From: Desulfoscipio sp. XC116
Lineage (GTDB): Bacteria; Bacillota; Desulfotomaculia; Desulfotomaculales; Desulfallaceae
Direction of reading: 5' to 3'
Assembly: GCF_039851975.1 (NCBI RefSeq)
Contig: NZ_CP156660.1
Span: forward strand, 1,240,001 to 1,304,000
DNA length: 64,000 nt
Shown here piece after piece: positions 51,593 through 61,577 of this stretch. A program made the translations under genes and the position numbers. The first letter of the stretch is position 1. Every line of letters starts with the position of its first letter. The notes under the pieces are model-generated. The model worked only from the letters and a program-made list of their open reading frames with translations. It was not told where the DNA came from and made no database searches.

Positions 51593-54500
51593 ATGTTTGA
51601 TATTAGTGACGCCACTATAAAACATCTGGCTTCTAACAGCCTGGTTTTTGCAAAGGGGTTAAAATATTACCATGAAAACCGGGTAGTGAAAATGGAAATA
51701 AATGAGCATGATTTGTGCATTTCAGCTGTGGTACTGGGCAGTGACCGATATGAAGTTGAGGTATGTTTTGCGCCAAACGGGGAATTGATTCATATGTACT
51801 GTGATTGTCCTGCCTTTTACCAGTACGAGGGGGGCTGTAAGCATATCGTAGCCGTGCTGAAGGCCGGTCAGCGCGGATCCAGTGTCACTGTGGGAAGCAA
51901 AAAAACTAAAACCGGAACTAATGCTAAAAAAATCGGCCAAAGCGATCCCCGGGCAGAAAGCATTTTAAATTATTTTGAATATAACTTGCATGACCAGACT
52001 CGGATACCTGTTTATACGGAAGCCACTGTCGAAATATCGCTTCAAAGAGTGGATGGCCGAATGGAGGCCGTTCCCGCTCTTTCTCTGCGCATGGGTGAAA
52101 ATAAATCTTATGTCGTGAAGAGCATAAAAAAGCTGTTTGAGGCTTTGGATAACGGGACAAGTGTGGTTTTTGGCAAGAATTTTACCTTTGATCCCGCAAG
52201 GCATTTTTTTAAGCCTGAGGACAAACCGTTGATCGATTTTCTGCGGTCAATATATGAAGTGGAGAAAACCATTCATGATAATATGTGGTGGTACGTAAAC
52301 AGAAAAATAAATCATGGCAGTGTATTTAGCGGTAAAACAATTATTTTAACCCAGGCGACGGCTAAAAAATTGCTTGATCTCTTGCCATCGGAAAAGTTTA
52401 ATTTAAAATTGCCTGATAGTGAATATAAAAATATACAGGTGCTGGAACAGGATTTACCTCTGCAGTTTTTACTGGATAAAAGCGGTGCACAGCTTGAATT
52501 GCAACTCAGAGCGGCAGGCTATCTGCCGCTGATTAAGACGGGGGAATATGTTTTTTTTAATGGTGAAATATACAAGGTTTCCAAGTTGCAGGCAAAATAC
52601 TTTGCTCCTCTTGCCGATGCCTTTGCTCAATCTGCAAGAGGCATCCGGTTAACAGCTCAACAAGGGGAGCGTTTTGTAACCCAAGTTTTACCGACCCTCA
52701 AAAAAATCGGGCAAGTGCAAATTTCGCCCGCTGTACAAGACAGCTTTTTTGAAACCGAATTAAAGACAGAAATCTACCTGGATAGAAAAGATGAGGCTGT
52801 TACGGCCAGGGTTGATTTTGAATACGGACCGATTAAGATTAATCCGTTCGCCAATGATAATGACAGGCTAACGGGAGATAGAATACTGATACGGGATTTG
52901 GATAGTGAGGGGGCTATATTAAATCTTTTAGAACGGGCCGAGTTTAGAACGGTTAACGGTAGCTTATACCTCAAGGATGAGGAAATGATATATGAATTTG
53001 TATATCATGTATTGCCGGAATTGCAGGACCTGGCGGATGTTTACTACAGCGAAAGATTCCGCAATATGCGGGTCAGAGATAAGGCGGCCTTTAGCGGTGG
53101 AGTGCGCTTGAACGAAGAAAGCGACATGCTGGATTTTTCCTTTCAGCTGGATGATATTGACATGAATGAGATAGGTAATATATTTCAGTCGCTGCGGGAA
53201 AAGAAAAAATATTATCGCTTGCGGGACGGCTCGTTTTTACCACTGGATACCGAAGACAATCAATTATACCAGTTGGCCAATATGCTGGACTCTTTGAATA
53301 TCTCCGGGCGGGACTTGCAGAAAAAAGTGCTCAGCATTCCCAAATCCAGAGCAATATACATTGATCGCTGTTTAAGGGAATCAAATATGCAAGTGGAAAG
53401 AAATCAGGCCTTCAAACAGCTGGTGCAAAGTATCAGCGAACCGCAGGATATGGATTTCGTGTTGCCCGGAGGTATTAACGGGGTGCCGCGGGAGTACCAG
53501 CGCACGGGTTTTAAATGGTTGAAAACGCTGGCTATGTACGGGTTGGGCGGTATTCTGGCGGATGACATGGGACTGGGTAAAACGTTTCAGGCCATTGCAT
53601 TTGTGCTGTCTGAAAGGGAACGGGTACAGGCACCGTCAATGGTGGTGGCTCCTACTTCCGTGGTCTATAATTGGCAGGATGAAGTCGGTAAATTTGCCCC
53701 CGGCTTAAAAGTTGTAGTGGTTTCAGGCAGCTTAAAAGAAAGGGAGAACCTGCTGGCGGAGGCTAAAAATGCGGACCTGGTGGTTACCTCATATGCGTTG
53801 CTGCGGCGGGATGTGGAATTGTATGCGGATTTTAATTTCGGCTATTGTTTTCTGGATGAAGCGCAGCACATTAAGAATCCCAATTCAATAAACGCCAAGT
53901 CGGTCAAAACAATCAAAGCCAGGAGTTGCTTTGCTTTAACCGGCACTCCCATTGAAAACGGTTTGACGGAGCTATGGTCTATTTTTGATTTCGTCATGCC
54001 CGGCTATCTGCTTAATCATCAAAAGTTTGTAAAGAAATATGAACGGCCTGTCGTCAAAAATCAAGACGAAAAGGCGCTTAGAATACTGCAGAAACAAATT
54101 GCCCCGTTTATCCTGAGAAGGATGAAAACCGAAGTTCTGCAGGAACTGCCGCCCAAGATTGAAAGCAAAGTGCTGGCTGATTTAACCACCGAGCAAAAGA
54201 AAATATACGTTTCTTATCTGCACCAGGCCAGACAAGAGGTAAATACAGTGCTGGCAAACGGCGGATTTGAAAAAAGTCAAATTAAGATTTTGGCGTTATT
54301 AACCAGACTGCGCCAAATTTGCTGCCACCCGGCTACCTTTTTAGATAATTATGACGGTGACAGCGGCAAGCTAATCTATTTAAAGGAATTTTTAAAGGAT
54401 GCCGTCAACAGCGGTCACCGGGTTTTGCTTTTTTCACAATTCGTTGCTATGCTGGCTATTATTCGTAAACTGATGGATGGTGAGCAAATAAATTATTTTT

Positions 54501-54874
54501 ACCTGGACGGTTCCAGCAAAGCGGAAGAAAGGGGGCAAATGGTGCGGGCCTTTAACAGGGGTAAGGGAGATGCTTTTTTGATCTCCTTAAAGGCCGGGGG
54601 TACGGGACTGAATTTAACCGGTGCCGACATGGTTATTCACTATGACCCCTGGTGGAATCCTGCCGTGGAGGAGCAGGCCACCGACCGGGCTTACCGCATT
54701 GGTCAAAAAAACTCGGTGCAGGTGATCAGCCTGATTACCAGGGGCACTATTGAAGAAAAAATATACGCGCTGCAGCAAAAGAAAAAAGCCATGATAGAGT
54801 CAGTGATTAAACCCGGGGAAACCATGCTTGCCAAAATGACGGAGCAAGAGGTAAGAGAACTGTTTGACATGTGA
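51593..54874 (+). CDS. SNF2/Rad54-family helicase with N-terminal SWIM zinc finger
   Basis: 1093 residues. A SWIM finger (MYCDCPAFYQYEGGCKHIVAVL, about 64-85), a long bacterial SNF2-associated middle region (130-600), and the SNF2 motor: motif I DDMGLGKTFQA (about 657), DEAQ box LDEAQHIKN, TGTPIENGLTELW, and C-terminal LSLK-type ISLKAGGTGLNLTGADMVIHYDPWWNPAVEEQATDRAYRIGQ. A DNA translocase acting in repair or in transcription-complex removal (HepA-like). No ribosome site is strong near the ATG. Stand-alone. Confidence 0.93.
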   Translation: MFDISDATIKHLASNSLVFAKGLKYYHENRVVKMEINEHDLCISAVVLGSDRYEVEVCFAPNGELIHMYCDCPAFYQYEGGCKHIVAVLKAGQRGSSVTVGSKKTKTGTNAKKIGQSDPRAESILNYFEYNLHDQTRIPVYTEATVEISLQRVDGRMEAVPALSLRMGENKSYVVKSIKKLFEALDNGTSVVFGKNFTFDPARHFFKPEDKPLIDFLRSIYEVEKTIHDNMWWYVNRKINHGSVFSGKTIILTQATAKKLLDLLPSEKFNLKLPDSEYKNIQVLEQDLPLQFLLDKSGAQLELQLRAAGYLPLIKTGEYVFFNGEIYKVSKLQAKYFAPLADAFAQSARGIRLTAQQGERFVTQVLPTLKKIGQVQISPAVQDSFFETELKTEIYLDRKDEAVTARVDFEYGPIKINPFANDNDRLTGDRILIRDLDSEGAILNLLERAEFRTVNGSLYLKDEEMIYEFVYHVLPELQDLADVYYSERFRNMRVRDKAAFSGGVRLNEESDMLDFSFQLDDIDMNEIGNIFQSLREKKKYYRLRDGSFLPLDTEDNQLYQLANMLDSLNISGRDLQKKVLSIPKSRAIYIDRCLRESNMQVERNQAFKQLVQSISEPQDMDFVLPGGINGVPREYQRTGFKWLKTLAMYGLGGILADDMGLGKTFQAIAFVLSERERVQAPSMVVAPTSVVYNWQDEVGKFAPGLKVVVVSGSLKERENLLAEAKNADLVVTSYALLRRDVELYADFNFGYCFLDEAQHIKNPNSINAKSVKTIKARSCFALTGTPIENGLTELWSIFDFVMPGYLLNHQKFVKKYERPVVKNQDEKALRILQKQIAPFILRRMKTEVLQELPPKIESKVLADLTTEQKKIYVSYLHQARQEVNTVLANGGFEKSQIKILALLTRLRQICCHPATFLDNYDGDSGKLIYLKEFLKDAVNSGHRVLLFSQFVAMLAIIRKLMDGEQINYFYLDGSSKAEERGQMVRAFNRGKGDAFLISLKAGGTGLNLTGADMVIHYDPWWNPAVEEQATDRAYRIGQKNSVQVISLITRGTIEEKIYALQQKKKAMIESVIKPGETMLAKMTEQEVRELFDM

Positions 54875-55155
54875 GCAGTGGGTGTTGCCGGGCATTGGTT
54901 AAAAATAATCGAAAGTATGTTGCTTTAGAAACTAATTTAACGAGTGGTTGTTAGTGCCACAGTATAAATTACTTTTTGAGCAAAGCTTTCGCTGTCTTGA
55001 CAGGTGCCAGGTGTTGGGGTGGTCTACTTTACCACGCCGAGGAGCGGTAAACCCATCAGCGTTCGATAAACTATACTTTTCGCTGTGGGGTCGGTAAATA
55101 AATATGAATGTTACGGAATTTAAGGAGCGGTTTCAGGGAACAGGTGGTAAATTAT

Positions 55156-55770
55156 ATGAAAAATAATATGCTCACTATAGCAAAGCCGGCGCAAGCGGAA
55201 ATCATAATTAAAAAGTCGCGCTTTATTGCTTCAGCCTGCCCGGTTGAAAATGAGCGGGATGCGATAAACTTTGTTAGTCAAATAAGAAAAGAGCATAGCC
55301 AGGCCAACCATAACGTTTATGCCTATGTAATCAATGAGCAAAGTTTGCGCTGCAGTGATGACGGAGAGCCCGCCGGCACAGCGGGAAAGCCGGTGCTGGA
55401 GGTTATCAGGCATAAGGGCTTGTCCGGCATAGCGCTGGTGGTTACGAGATATTTCGGCGGCATATTGCTTGGAGCCGGTGGCTTGGTCCGGGCCTATAAG
55501 GAAACCGCCGTGCAAGGGATAGAAGCTGCCGGCATTGTGGAAAGAACGTTGTACCGGGAAATAAATATTACTATGGATTACACGTGGCTGGGGACGATTA
55601 AACGCGAGATGGAAAATAACGGCGGGCGGCAAGTTAACATAAGTTATGCACAGCGGGTGCATTTGCAAGCGTACCTGCTGTCTGATAAAATCAATGTAAT
55701 GATTAAACGCTTGCAGGATTTAACCGCCGCACAGATCGAAATCGTACCGGGTGAATATTTGTATTTGTAA
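55156..55770 (+). CDS. YigZ/IMPACT-family protein
   Basis: 204 residues: N-terminal UPF0029/IMPACT domain (KKSRFIASACPVENERDA... NHNVYAYVI...CSDDGEPAGTAGKPVLEVI...VTRYFGGILLGAGGLVRAY) and C-terminal DUF1949 ferredoxin-like domain. Function in bacteria unclear, ribosome- or nucleotide-related suggested. ATG 55156 with AGGTGG 8 nt upstream is favoured over ATG 55108, which has none. Confidence 0.9.
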   Translation: MKNNMLTIAKPAQAEIIIKKSRFIASACPVENERDAINFVSQIRKEHSQANHNVYAYVINEQSLRCSDDGEPAGTAGKPVLEVIRHKGLSGIALVVTRYFGGILLGAGGLVRAYKETAVQGIEAAGIVERTLYREINITMDYTWLGTIKREMENNGGRQVNISYAQRVHLQAYLLSDKINVMIKRLQDLTAAQIEIVPGEYLYL

Positions 55771-55801
55771 ATAGCTGATATAGGCAGTATTTGCTGCCAT
55801 T

Positions 55802-55857
55802 AACAATAGCAGCCCGCGGGATAATGTAACCCTGCCGGGCTGCTATTGTTTCTTTCT
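55802..55857 (+). terminator. Terminator after yigZ-like gene
   Basis: Perfect 15-bp stem AACAATAGCAGCCCG/CGGGCTGCTATTGTT, 19-nt loop, TCTTTCT tail. Confidence 0.75.
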
Positions 55858-55944
55858 GTAATGATTATATCTTCGGTTAATTCTTGGTGTGATGCAAAAT
55901 GGCCTTGTTTGCAATAAGTTTAATACGGTTTGGTTAGCTTTTGG

Positions 55945-56313
55945 TTAGCTCATAGTAGTGATATATATGGTTTTTTCTACTTTAGTGCCTTTAAGCAGCT
56001 CACAATGCCGCAGTACGGCAAAATTTCTTTCCAGCTCCCAATCCTTTAAATCAAAATGCCTGGCAATTTCCGGGCGGGTAACTTTGCCTTTTTCTTTGAC
56101 GAATTCATATATTTCTTTCTGCAGTTTGGTTAACCCCTCCGTGCCGGTTTGTCCGAACTGCTTGCGGTGGGTGACTGCGCTGTGTACCGCGGCTACGTCG
56201 CATGTTTTGGGCGGCTCGACGGCAATAATGAAACAGTCTTCACACAGGGTTTGACCATGCAGTTGCATTTCATCGCCGGCTGGGATTTCTTCCCCGCATT
56301 TGGCGCAAATCAT
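55945..56313 (-). CDS. Zinc-ribbon plus winged-helix small protein
   Basis: 122 residues: an N-terminal CxxC pair set (MICAKCGEEI ... LCEDCFI, LIM/zinc-ribbon-like) and a C-terminal winged helix (LTKLQKEIYEFVKEKGKVTRPEIARHFDLKDWELERNFAVLRH). Likely a small DNA-binding protein or transcription accessory. ATG 56313 with GGAGG 8 nt upstream. It lies 18 nt after the stop of the AhpD-like gene, so both form an operon. Confidence 0.75.
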   Translation of the reverse strand: MICAKCGEEIPAGDEMQLHGQTLCEDCFIIAVEPPKTCDVAAVHSAVTHRKQFGQTGTEGLTKLQKEIYEFVKEKGKVTRPEIARHFDLKDWELERNFAVLRHCELLKGTKVEKTIYITTMS

Positions 56314-56331
56314 AAAATACACCTCCGAATT

Positions 56332-56646
56332 TTATATTTCCTTCCACAGCTTAATTATCAATGTGCTGTAAGCCATACCCGGGCCTCCGTGCATGAGCAT
56401 GCCTACACCGCATACCTCCAGTACTTCCTCCAGGCTGGCTCCCAGCGCCTTTAGCGCCTTTAAGTGCACTGCAATGCAAAAATCGCATTTTAATGCCAGG
56501 GCCATACCCAGACCAATAAGTCTTTTTTCCTTGGCGGAGAGGGTACCGTCCTGAAAAACCACATCATGAAAAGAATTAAATTTATCCATGATCCCGGGCA
56601 TGGCTCCCTGCAGAAAATTTTTTCCTTGCTCGATTTGCTTCAGCAT
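56332..56646 (-). CDS. AhpD-like carboxymuconolactone decarboxylase family protein
   Basis: 104 residues; the CMD signature with redox CxxC pair, LALKCDFCIAVHLKALKALG (about 46-65). Such proteins are alkylhydroperoxidase-like or thiol-disulfide helpers. ATG 56646 has AAAGGAG 5 nt upstream; ATG 56664 is the alternative. Translated before the zinc-ribbon gene; a redox-sensing pair would fit but is inference. Confidence 0.85.
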   Translation of the reverse strand: MLKQIEQGKNFLQGAMPGIMDKFNSFHDVVFQDGTLSAKEKRLIGLGMALALKCDFCIAVHLKALKALGASLEEVLEVCGVGMLMHGGPGMAYSTLIIKLWKEI

Positions 56647-56806
56647 GGCGTCTCCTTTTTCCATATACCTCCGCCCCTTTGCTTTTCTTAATTGTTATTT
56701 ATTATAATTATTTACAGCTATATTGTCAATATATTAACTAAATGGCGTATTGTCGCGCCATGGGCATTGGACGCAATTATTATATCTTCTGTCTGCAGTT
56801 TAAACG

Positions 56807-56844
56807 AAATGAAAGCCTCCGGGCTCACCCGGAAGCTTTCATTT
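56807..56844 (-). terminator. Bidirectional-type hairpin after the DUF2520 gene
   Basis: AAATGAAAGC-C-TCCGGG against CCCGGA-A-GCTTTCATTT, 16 pairs with one mismatch, CTCA loop. T residues are within the stem only. Confidence 0.55.
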
Positions 56845-56938
56845 ATATAGTCGGATAATTGTATATACTTGGATATGATATATTGCCATATTGCAGTGCG
56901 GATTTGGTCTTCAGTGTATATATAATGCTTTTGGAATC

Positions 56939-57835
56939 CTATGGCTTTCCGGAATCTCCCGTCTTCTTTGACCTAAATACTTTAATTAACTCTTCACTTT
57001 GCTCATGGTTTATACTACCCTTTTCCAGGGCCACTTTAACCGTGTATTGTCCCAAAAGGCTGTACAGCTCTTGCAGCCGGGGGTCAAGTTCCCGGAATGC
57101 TTTCATGTGTCCGGCAATAGTGGGAGTGTCGCCCCGGGCGACCGGTCCGGTCAGCGCGCCCGTGGGCCCTGCTTTGGTTATATTAGCCACCGTACCCTGC
57201 ACCAGTGGATACAAAGCCTCAAAGGCTTCTTTGGGCTTCAGACCGAACTGGGCGTATAAACCGGTGGCGAAATGCATCAGTGATACCAGATAATTGGAGG
57301 CTATACAGGCTGCCGCGTGATAAATCGGCTTGTCGGCGGCGGATATGGTAAACCACTTGCCGTTCAGGTCTTCCACTACCTGCCGGGCCAGAGGCAAAGC
57401 ACTCTCATCGCCTTCCAGGGCAAAGTACGAGCCCGGCAGGTTTTCCATAGCGGCTGCCACTTCCGCAAAGGATTGCAGCGGATGGATGCTCATCGCACAT
57501 GCACCCGCCTCCCGGACGCCGTGTAATTCACCGGCGGCGTGGGCACCGCTGGTATGCGCCACTACCTGCCCCGGCCGAAAACCGCCCGATCCGGCAATTT
57601 CGGCAGCCACAGGGGCTATACTGCGATCGGGGGTGGTGATAAAAACCAGTTCAGCCCGGAATGCGGCTTCTTTGTTATTCAGTACAGGGCAATTAAGCCG
57701 GCGGCCCAGCTGTTCCGCTGATTCCGCGGTACGACTGGCCACTGCGGCCACATCGTAACCTTTTTGTTGCAGTAAAATGCCCAGAGCCGAGCCTACTTTA
57801 CCGGCCCCGATAATAGCAATGGATACCTTGCTCAT
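56939..57835 (-). CDS. Rossmann-fold DUF2520 dehydrogenase-like protein
   Basis: 298 residues. N-terminal NAD(P)-binding AIIGAGKVGSALGILL (about 7-22), HTSGAHAA and SIHPLQSFA blocks, and C-terminal helical DUF2520 domain (HAAACIASNYLVSLM...). Related to ketopantoate reductase / prephenate-dehydrogenase-like oxidoreductases; substrate unknown. AAAGGAG is 8 nt before the ATG. Often neighbours pantothenate genes, but none lie here. Confidence 0.85.
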   Translation of the reverse strand: MSKVSIAIIGAGKVGSALGILLQQKGYDVAAVASRTAESAEQLGRRLNCPVLNNKEAAFRAELVFITTPDRSIAPVAAEIAGSGGFRPGQVVAHTSGAHAAGELHGVREAGACAMSIHPLQSFAEVAAAMENLPGSYFALEGDESALPLARQVVEDLNGKWFTISAADKPIYHAAACIASNYLVSLMHFATGLYAQFGLKPKEAFEALYPLVQGTVANITKAGPTGALTGPVARGDTPTIAGHMKAFRELDPRLQELYSLLGQYTVKVALEKGSINHEQSEELIKVFRSKKTGDSGKP

Positions 57836-57972
57836 ATTAGCGCTCCTTTTAACAATACTCTGGGAATTTTAACACATAACCAGCGGGGAGGCAAGATTTA
57901 ACATGGGTTATAAAACATGGGGAAAATTTCAGAAAGATAGTGCATATCCATTGTGAATTAGTATACTTCGTT

Positions 57973-57999
57973 GGCAGTGTCAACTTAGTAGACATTGCC
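57973..57999. promoter_or_regulatory. Candidate upstream activator site 1 for the sigma-54 activator
   Basis: GGCAGTGTC-(9 nt)-GACATTGCC: 9-bp arms, one mismatch, centred about 150 bp before the -24 element. Confidence 0.5.
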
Positions 58000-58035
58000 C
58001 CAAACATGCGGCTAAGCTGGGTTCTGCAGAGCTTT

Positions 58036-58069
58036 TTATTATGCCCGTCTACGAGGTAGACCATAATAA
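58036..58069. promoter_or_regulatory. Candidate upstream activator site 2 / structured inverted repeat
   Basis: TTATTATG and GTCTAC pair with GTAGAC and CATAATAA (14 bp, a 3-nt bulge on the left arm, GAG loop), about 85 bp before the sigma-54 promoter. Confidence 0.5.
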
Positions 58070-58136
58070 CTTATCGTAATTTGGGCGGTTGCCGGCTGTT
58101 TATAGGGTTAACGGAGTTTTCGGATCTATGCCTTAC

Positions 58137-58151
58137 TGGTATGACAATTGC
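58137..58151 (+). promoter_or_regulatory. Sigma-54 (-24/-12) promoter of the CoA-transferase gene
   Basis: TGGTATGACAATTGC: GG at 58138-58139, GC at 58150-58151, exactly 10 nt between; the TTGC of the -12 box is perfect. Start expected near 58163, 54 nt before the ATG. Confidence 0.75.
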
Positions 58152-58216
58152 GACTAATACAAGATAACAAGAATAATTTTAATTTTTAGATTTGTATAAC
58201 AGAGGAGGATCAGAAA

Positions 58217-59587
58217 ATGTCTTTAGACCTATCCCGGGAAATGTATTATTCATATGCAGAGAAAAAGAAATTAATATTTTATCCCAGGATACAAAAAAAT
58301 CTTCGGGAGCTTTATAAACGCAAATTGGTTGCCGCACAAGAAGCCGTACAAGTTATTAAGTCCGGTGATAATATTGTTTTGGCCTTTGGCTGCGGGGAAC
58401 CGCCGGCTTTGCTTGAGGCTATGGCCAGGCGGCACCATGAACTGGAAGAGGTAAAGGTGCACCAGATGTTGCCGATTAGGGAAGCTAACTATTTGAATCC
58501 CGAAATGGCCAAAAGTTTTCGTCATGTTTCCTGGTTTACCAGTGGTCCTAACCGGCAGGCTGTTAACGAAGGGCGAGCCGATTTTATGCCGGGGCACTTT
58601 CATGAATATCCGCTGTTTTTTCAGAAATATATTAATGTGGATATTTTTATGGGAACGGTCTCACCCATGGATGACAGGGGTTATTTTAGTTTCGGACTTT
58701 CAGTGGACTATACCAGTACTGCGGCGGCTCAGGCCAGGGTAATTATTCTGGAAGTCAATCCGAACATGCCCAGGACCAGAGGAGAAAGTCTAATTCATAT
58801 CTCGGAAGTGGATTTTATTGTAGAAAACAATGATCCCATACCTGAGATACCCATACCTGCCACAACGGAAAATGACAAAATTATCGGAGGCTATATAGCG
58901 GAATTAGTTGAAGATGGCTCCACCTTACAGCTTGGTATAGGCAGTATACCCAATGCCGTGGCTGATATCTTACAGCATAAGAAAAACTTGGGCATACATA
59001 CGGAAATGGTGACAGACGGCATGGTGGATTTAATTGAAAGCGGAGCGGTAACGGGAAGCAAAAAGACCCTTCACGCAGGGAAAATCATTGGCACTTTTGC
59101 CGCCGGCACCAGAAGGTTGTACGACTTTATAAGCGATAATCCCCTGGTGGAGTTGTACCCGGTATCCTATGTTAATGATCCCTATATTATTGGTCAAAAT
59201 TATAAGATGGTTTCGATAAATGCCACTCTTCAGATAGACTTGCTGGGCCAGTGCGCTTCGGAGAGCATCGGTCCCAGGCAGTACAGCGCTACCGGCGGTC
59301 AGACGGATTTTGCCAGGGGATGCCTGCGTTCTCCCGGTGGTAAGGGATTTGTCGCATTGCATAGTACTGCTAAAAACGGTAAAGTTTCTAAAATAGTGCC
59401 CGTGCTGCAGAAAGGTGCTGTGGTAAGCTGTTCTAAAAACGATGTGGATCATGTGGTCACTGAATTCGGAGTGGCCAAACTGCGTGGTAAAACAGCCAGG
59501 GAAAGGGCACTGGCACTGATAGCGATAGCACATCCCGACTTTCGCACTGAGTTGCAGGCAGCGGCACATAAAATGGAATTAATCTGA
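58217..59587 (+). CDS. Acetyl-CoA hydrolase/4-hydroxybutyrate-type CoA-transferase
   Basis: 456 residues. Two-domain class I CoA-transferase: N-terminal VQVIKSGDNIVLAFGCGEPPALLEAM, LQLGIGSIPNAVADIL in the middle, and the catalytic block ASESIGPRQYSATGGQTDFARG, where the Glu of ES-I-G is the acyl-CoA nucleophile. Moves CoA between acetate and another short acid. GAGGAGG is 9 nt before the ATG. Sigma-54 promoter upstream and PAS-type sigma-54 activator gene immediately downstream. Confidence 0.9.
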   Translation: MSLDLSREMYYSYAEKKKLIFYPRIQKNLRELYKRKLVAAQEAVQVIKSGDNIVLAFGCGEPPALLEAMARRHHELEEVKVHQMLPIREANYLNPEMAKSFRHVSWFTSGPNRQAVNEGRADFMPGHFHEYPLFFQKYINVDIFMGTVSPMDDRGYFSFGLSVDYTSTAAAQARVIILEVNPNMPRTRGESLIHISEVDFIVENNDPIPEIPIPATTENDKIIGGYIAELVEDGSTLQLGIGSIPNAVADILQHKKNLGIHTEMVTDGMVDLIESGAVTGSKKTLHAGKIIGTFAAGTRRLYDFISDNPLVELYPVSYVNDPYIIGQNYKMVSINATLQIDLLGQCASESIGPRQYSATGGQTDFARGCLRSPGGKGFVALHSTAKNGKVSKIVPVLQKGAVVSCSKNDVDHVVTEFGVAKLRGKTARERALALIAIAHPDFRTELQAAAHKMELI

Positions 59588-59722
59588 TTATAAACTAAAG
59601 TTTATTACCGGATGCGCTAAACAATTCACATTGAGCGGTACAGGTTTTAACTCTGTTTAGTGGCGGGTTTTAGGTGATTATATATCGAATTTATAATAAA
59701 ACTTAGCACTAGAAGGTCTGGT

Positions 59723-61471
59723 GTGAATATGGCAATTGCAAGGCTTAAATTAGAAGACATTGTTATTAATTTGGAGGACATAATTGATTCGTCAAGTAAT
59801 GCGGTGTTGGCCATAAATTGTGCCGGAGTGGTTGTTTACTGCAACCAGCAGGTGGAAAAATTTCTTGCTCTACCGATTTGGCTGATTGTTGGCCGTCATG
59901 TGGAAAAGTTTTTTCCCGATACCGGGCTCCTGGAGGTGATGACGGAAGGAAAGCCGCAATTGGGCTGTAGGTTTATACTGAACAATGAAACTTACCTTTC
60001 AAATCGCAACCCGATTATCATTGATGGTAAAATCGCAGGGGCCGTGGCTGTATTTCAGGATGTAACCGTAATTCAAAATATTATTGATACGCTGACCACT
60101 AAAAATGAAAAAGTTCGTGAACTCAAGGAGACCCTGGCTAATGTTCTGGAATTATCCAGTGATGGCATAGTTGCCATTGACAAAGATTATAAAATTACCA
60201 TGGTGAACCAGGCTTATGCCAGTTTTTTCAATAAAAAGGCCCAGGAAATTATAGGCCAGAATGTAAAAAAGATTTATAATCGTAATCCCATATTTGCCCA
60301 ATCAATGGAGACCGGTGAAACCGAGCACGGATATGTTACTACCTTAAATGGCAAGGAGATAATAGCCAACAGAATGCCTATAAAAAAGGACGGGCAAATT
60401 GTCGGTGCGCTGGGTACGGTAGCTTTTAAAACAATATCTGATTTGTATGCCCTGTCCCAAAAAATTCAAAAATTGCGCAGTCAGCGTGACTATTACAGGG
60501 ATGAACTGGGGCGTACACAGCGTACTCGTTTTACCTCCGATCAAATTATTGGGCAAAGCCCTGCGTTCAGTGCCCTAAAAGAGACTGTCAAACGAGTAGC
60601 TAAGAGCCATTCCACAGTGCTGATCAGGGGGGAAAGCGGCACGGGCAAGGAACTGTTTGCCCACGCTATTCACACCGAAAGCGGTCGCTACCGTGGGCCT
60701 TTTGTTCGGGTGAACTGTGCCGCAATTCCCGAAAACCTTCTTGAATCAGAATTATTTGGTTATAGGGAAGGGGCTTTCACAGGAGCCAAAAGAGGGGGAC
60801 ATATCGGTAAATTTGAGCTGGCCGACAAAGGGGTAATATTTCTGGACGAAATCGGCGATATGCCGCTAATGATGCAGGCCAAACTACTTCGCGTGCTTCA
60901 GGAAAAAGAGATTGAACGTCTCGGAGACACCAAGCCGCGCAAGGTGGATGTGCGTGTAATTGCAGCCACCAATCGCAATCTCGAGGAAATGATTGTTAAT
61001 GGGGAATTTCGCGAGGATCTTTACTACCGGGTTAATGTAGTTACCCTAAATATTCCGCCTCTGTGCAAAAGGGTTGAAGACATTGAATTGTTGCTGGATT
61101 ATTTTATAAAACGATTTAATAATATATTTGGTCTTAAGGTTACGGGGGTGGAGAACGAGGTTATTCAGATATTAAAAAATCATCGTTGGCCGGGTAATGT
61201 TCGGGAACTGGAAAATGTTGTGGAAAGGGCATTTAACGTTATAGACGGTAGTTTAATCCATAAGGAACACCTGCCATTGTATTTATATAACCATCAAAAG
61301 TATAAGTGGATAAGTCGCGAAGGCGGGCTGGCCAAGATGGTCGAGGATATTGAAAGGGAAGCCATTATTGATGCTTTGCAGACCTGCGGAAATAATAAGA
61401 ATCGGGCAGCCGCTATGTTGGGTATATCAAGGGCGGGGCTCTACAAGAAGATAAACCGTTACAAAATATAG
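59723..61471 (+). CDS. PAS-domain sigma-54-dependent activator (RocR/BkdR type)
   Basis: 582 residues: two PAS-like domains (about 15-120 and 135-235), a coiled linker, AAA+ domain with Walker A GESGTGKELF (about 304), the sigma-54 loop GAFTGAKRGG (about 346), NVRELENV, and a Fis-type helix-turn-helix (GNNKNRAAAMLGISRAGLYKKI). No receiver domain, so it senses a ligand or redox state directly. GTG start with AAGG 6 nt upstream; ATG 59729 is the alternative. It most likely drives the CoA-transferase promoter 1.6 kb upstream. Confidence 0.92.
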   Translation: MNMAIARLKLEDIVINLEDIIDSSSNAVLAINCAGVVVYCNQQVEKFLALPIWLIVGRHVEKFFPDTGLLEVMTEGKPQLGCRFILNNETYLSNRNPIIIDGKIAGAVAVFQDVTVIQNIIDTLTTKNEKVRELKETLANVLELSSDGIVAIDKDYKITMVNQAYASFFNKKAQEIIGQNVKKIYNRNPIFAQSMETGETEHGYVTTLNGKEIIANRMPIKKDGQIVGALGTVAFKTISDLYALSQKIQKLRSQRDYYRDELGRTQRTRFTSDQIIGQSPAFSALKETVKRVAKSHSTVLIRGESGTGKELFAHAIHTESGRYRGPFVRVNCAAIPENLLESELFGYREGAFTGAKRGGHIGKFELADKGVIFLDEIGDMPLMMQAKLLRVLQEKEIERLGDTKPRKVDVRVIAATNRNLEEMIVNGEFREDLYYRVNVVTLNIPPLCKRVEDIELLLDYFIKRFNNIFGLKVTGVENEVIQILKNHRWPGNVRELENVVERAFNVIDGSLIHKEHLPLYLYNHQKYKWISREGGLAKMVEDIEREAIIDALQTCGNNKNRAAAMLGISRAGLYKKINRYKI

Positions 61472-61548
61472 GCGATCTACCATCCCTGGATGTATATTCC
61501 GGGCAGTGGTTTATTGTAAAGCTGAATTAAAATTATAAATTGTGTATT

Positions 61549-61577
61549 AAGTCCGTATCTCCGGGCTTTTTTTTTGT
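61549..61577 (+). terminator. Terminator of the PAS-sigma-54 activator
   Basis: AAGTCCG/CGGGCTT stem (one G-U), 6-nt loop, T9 tail. Confidence 0.8.
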
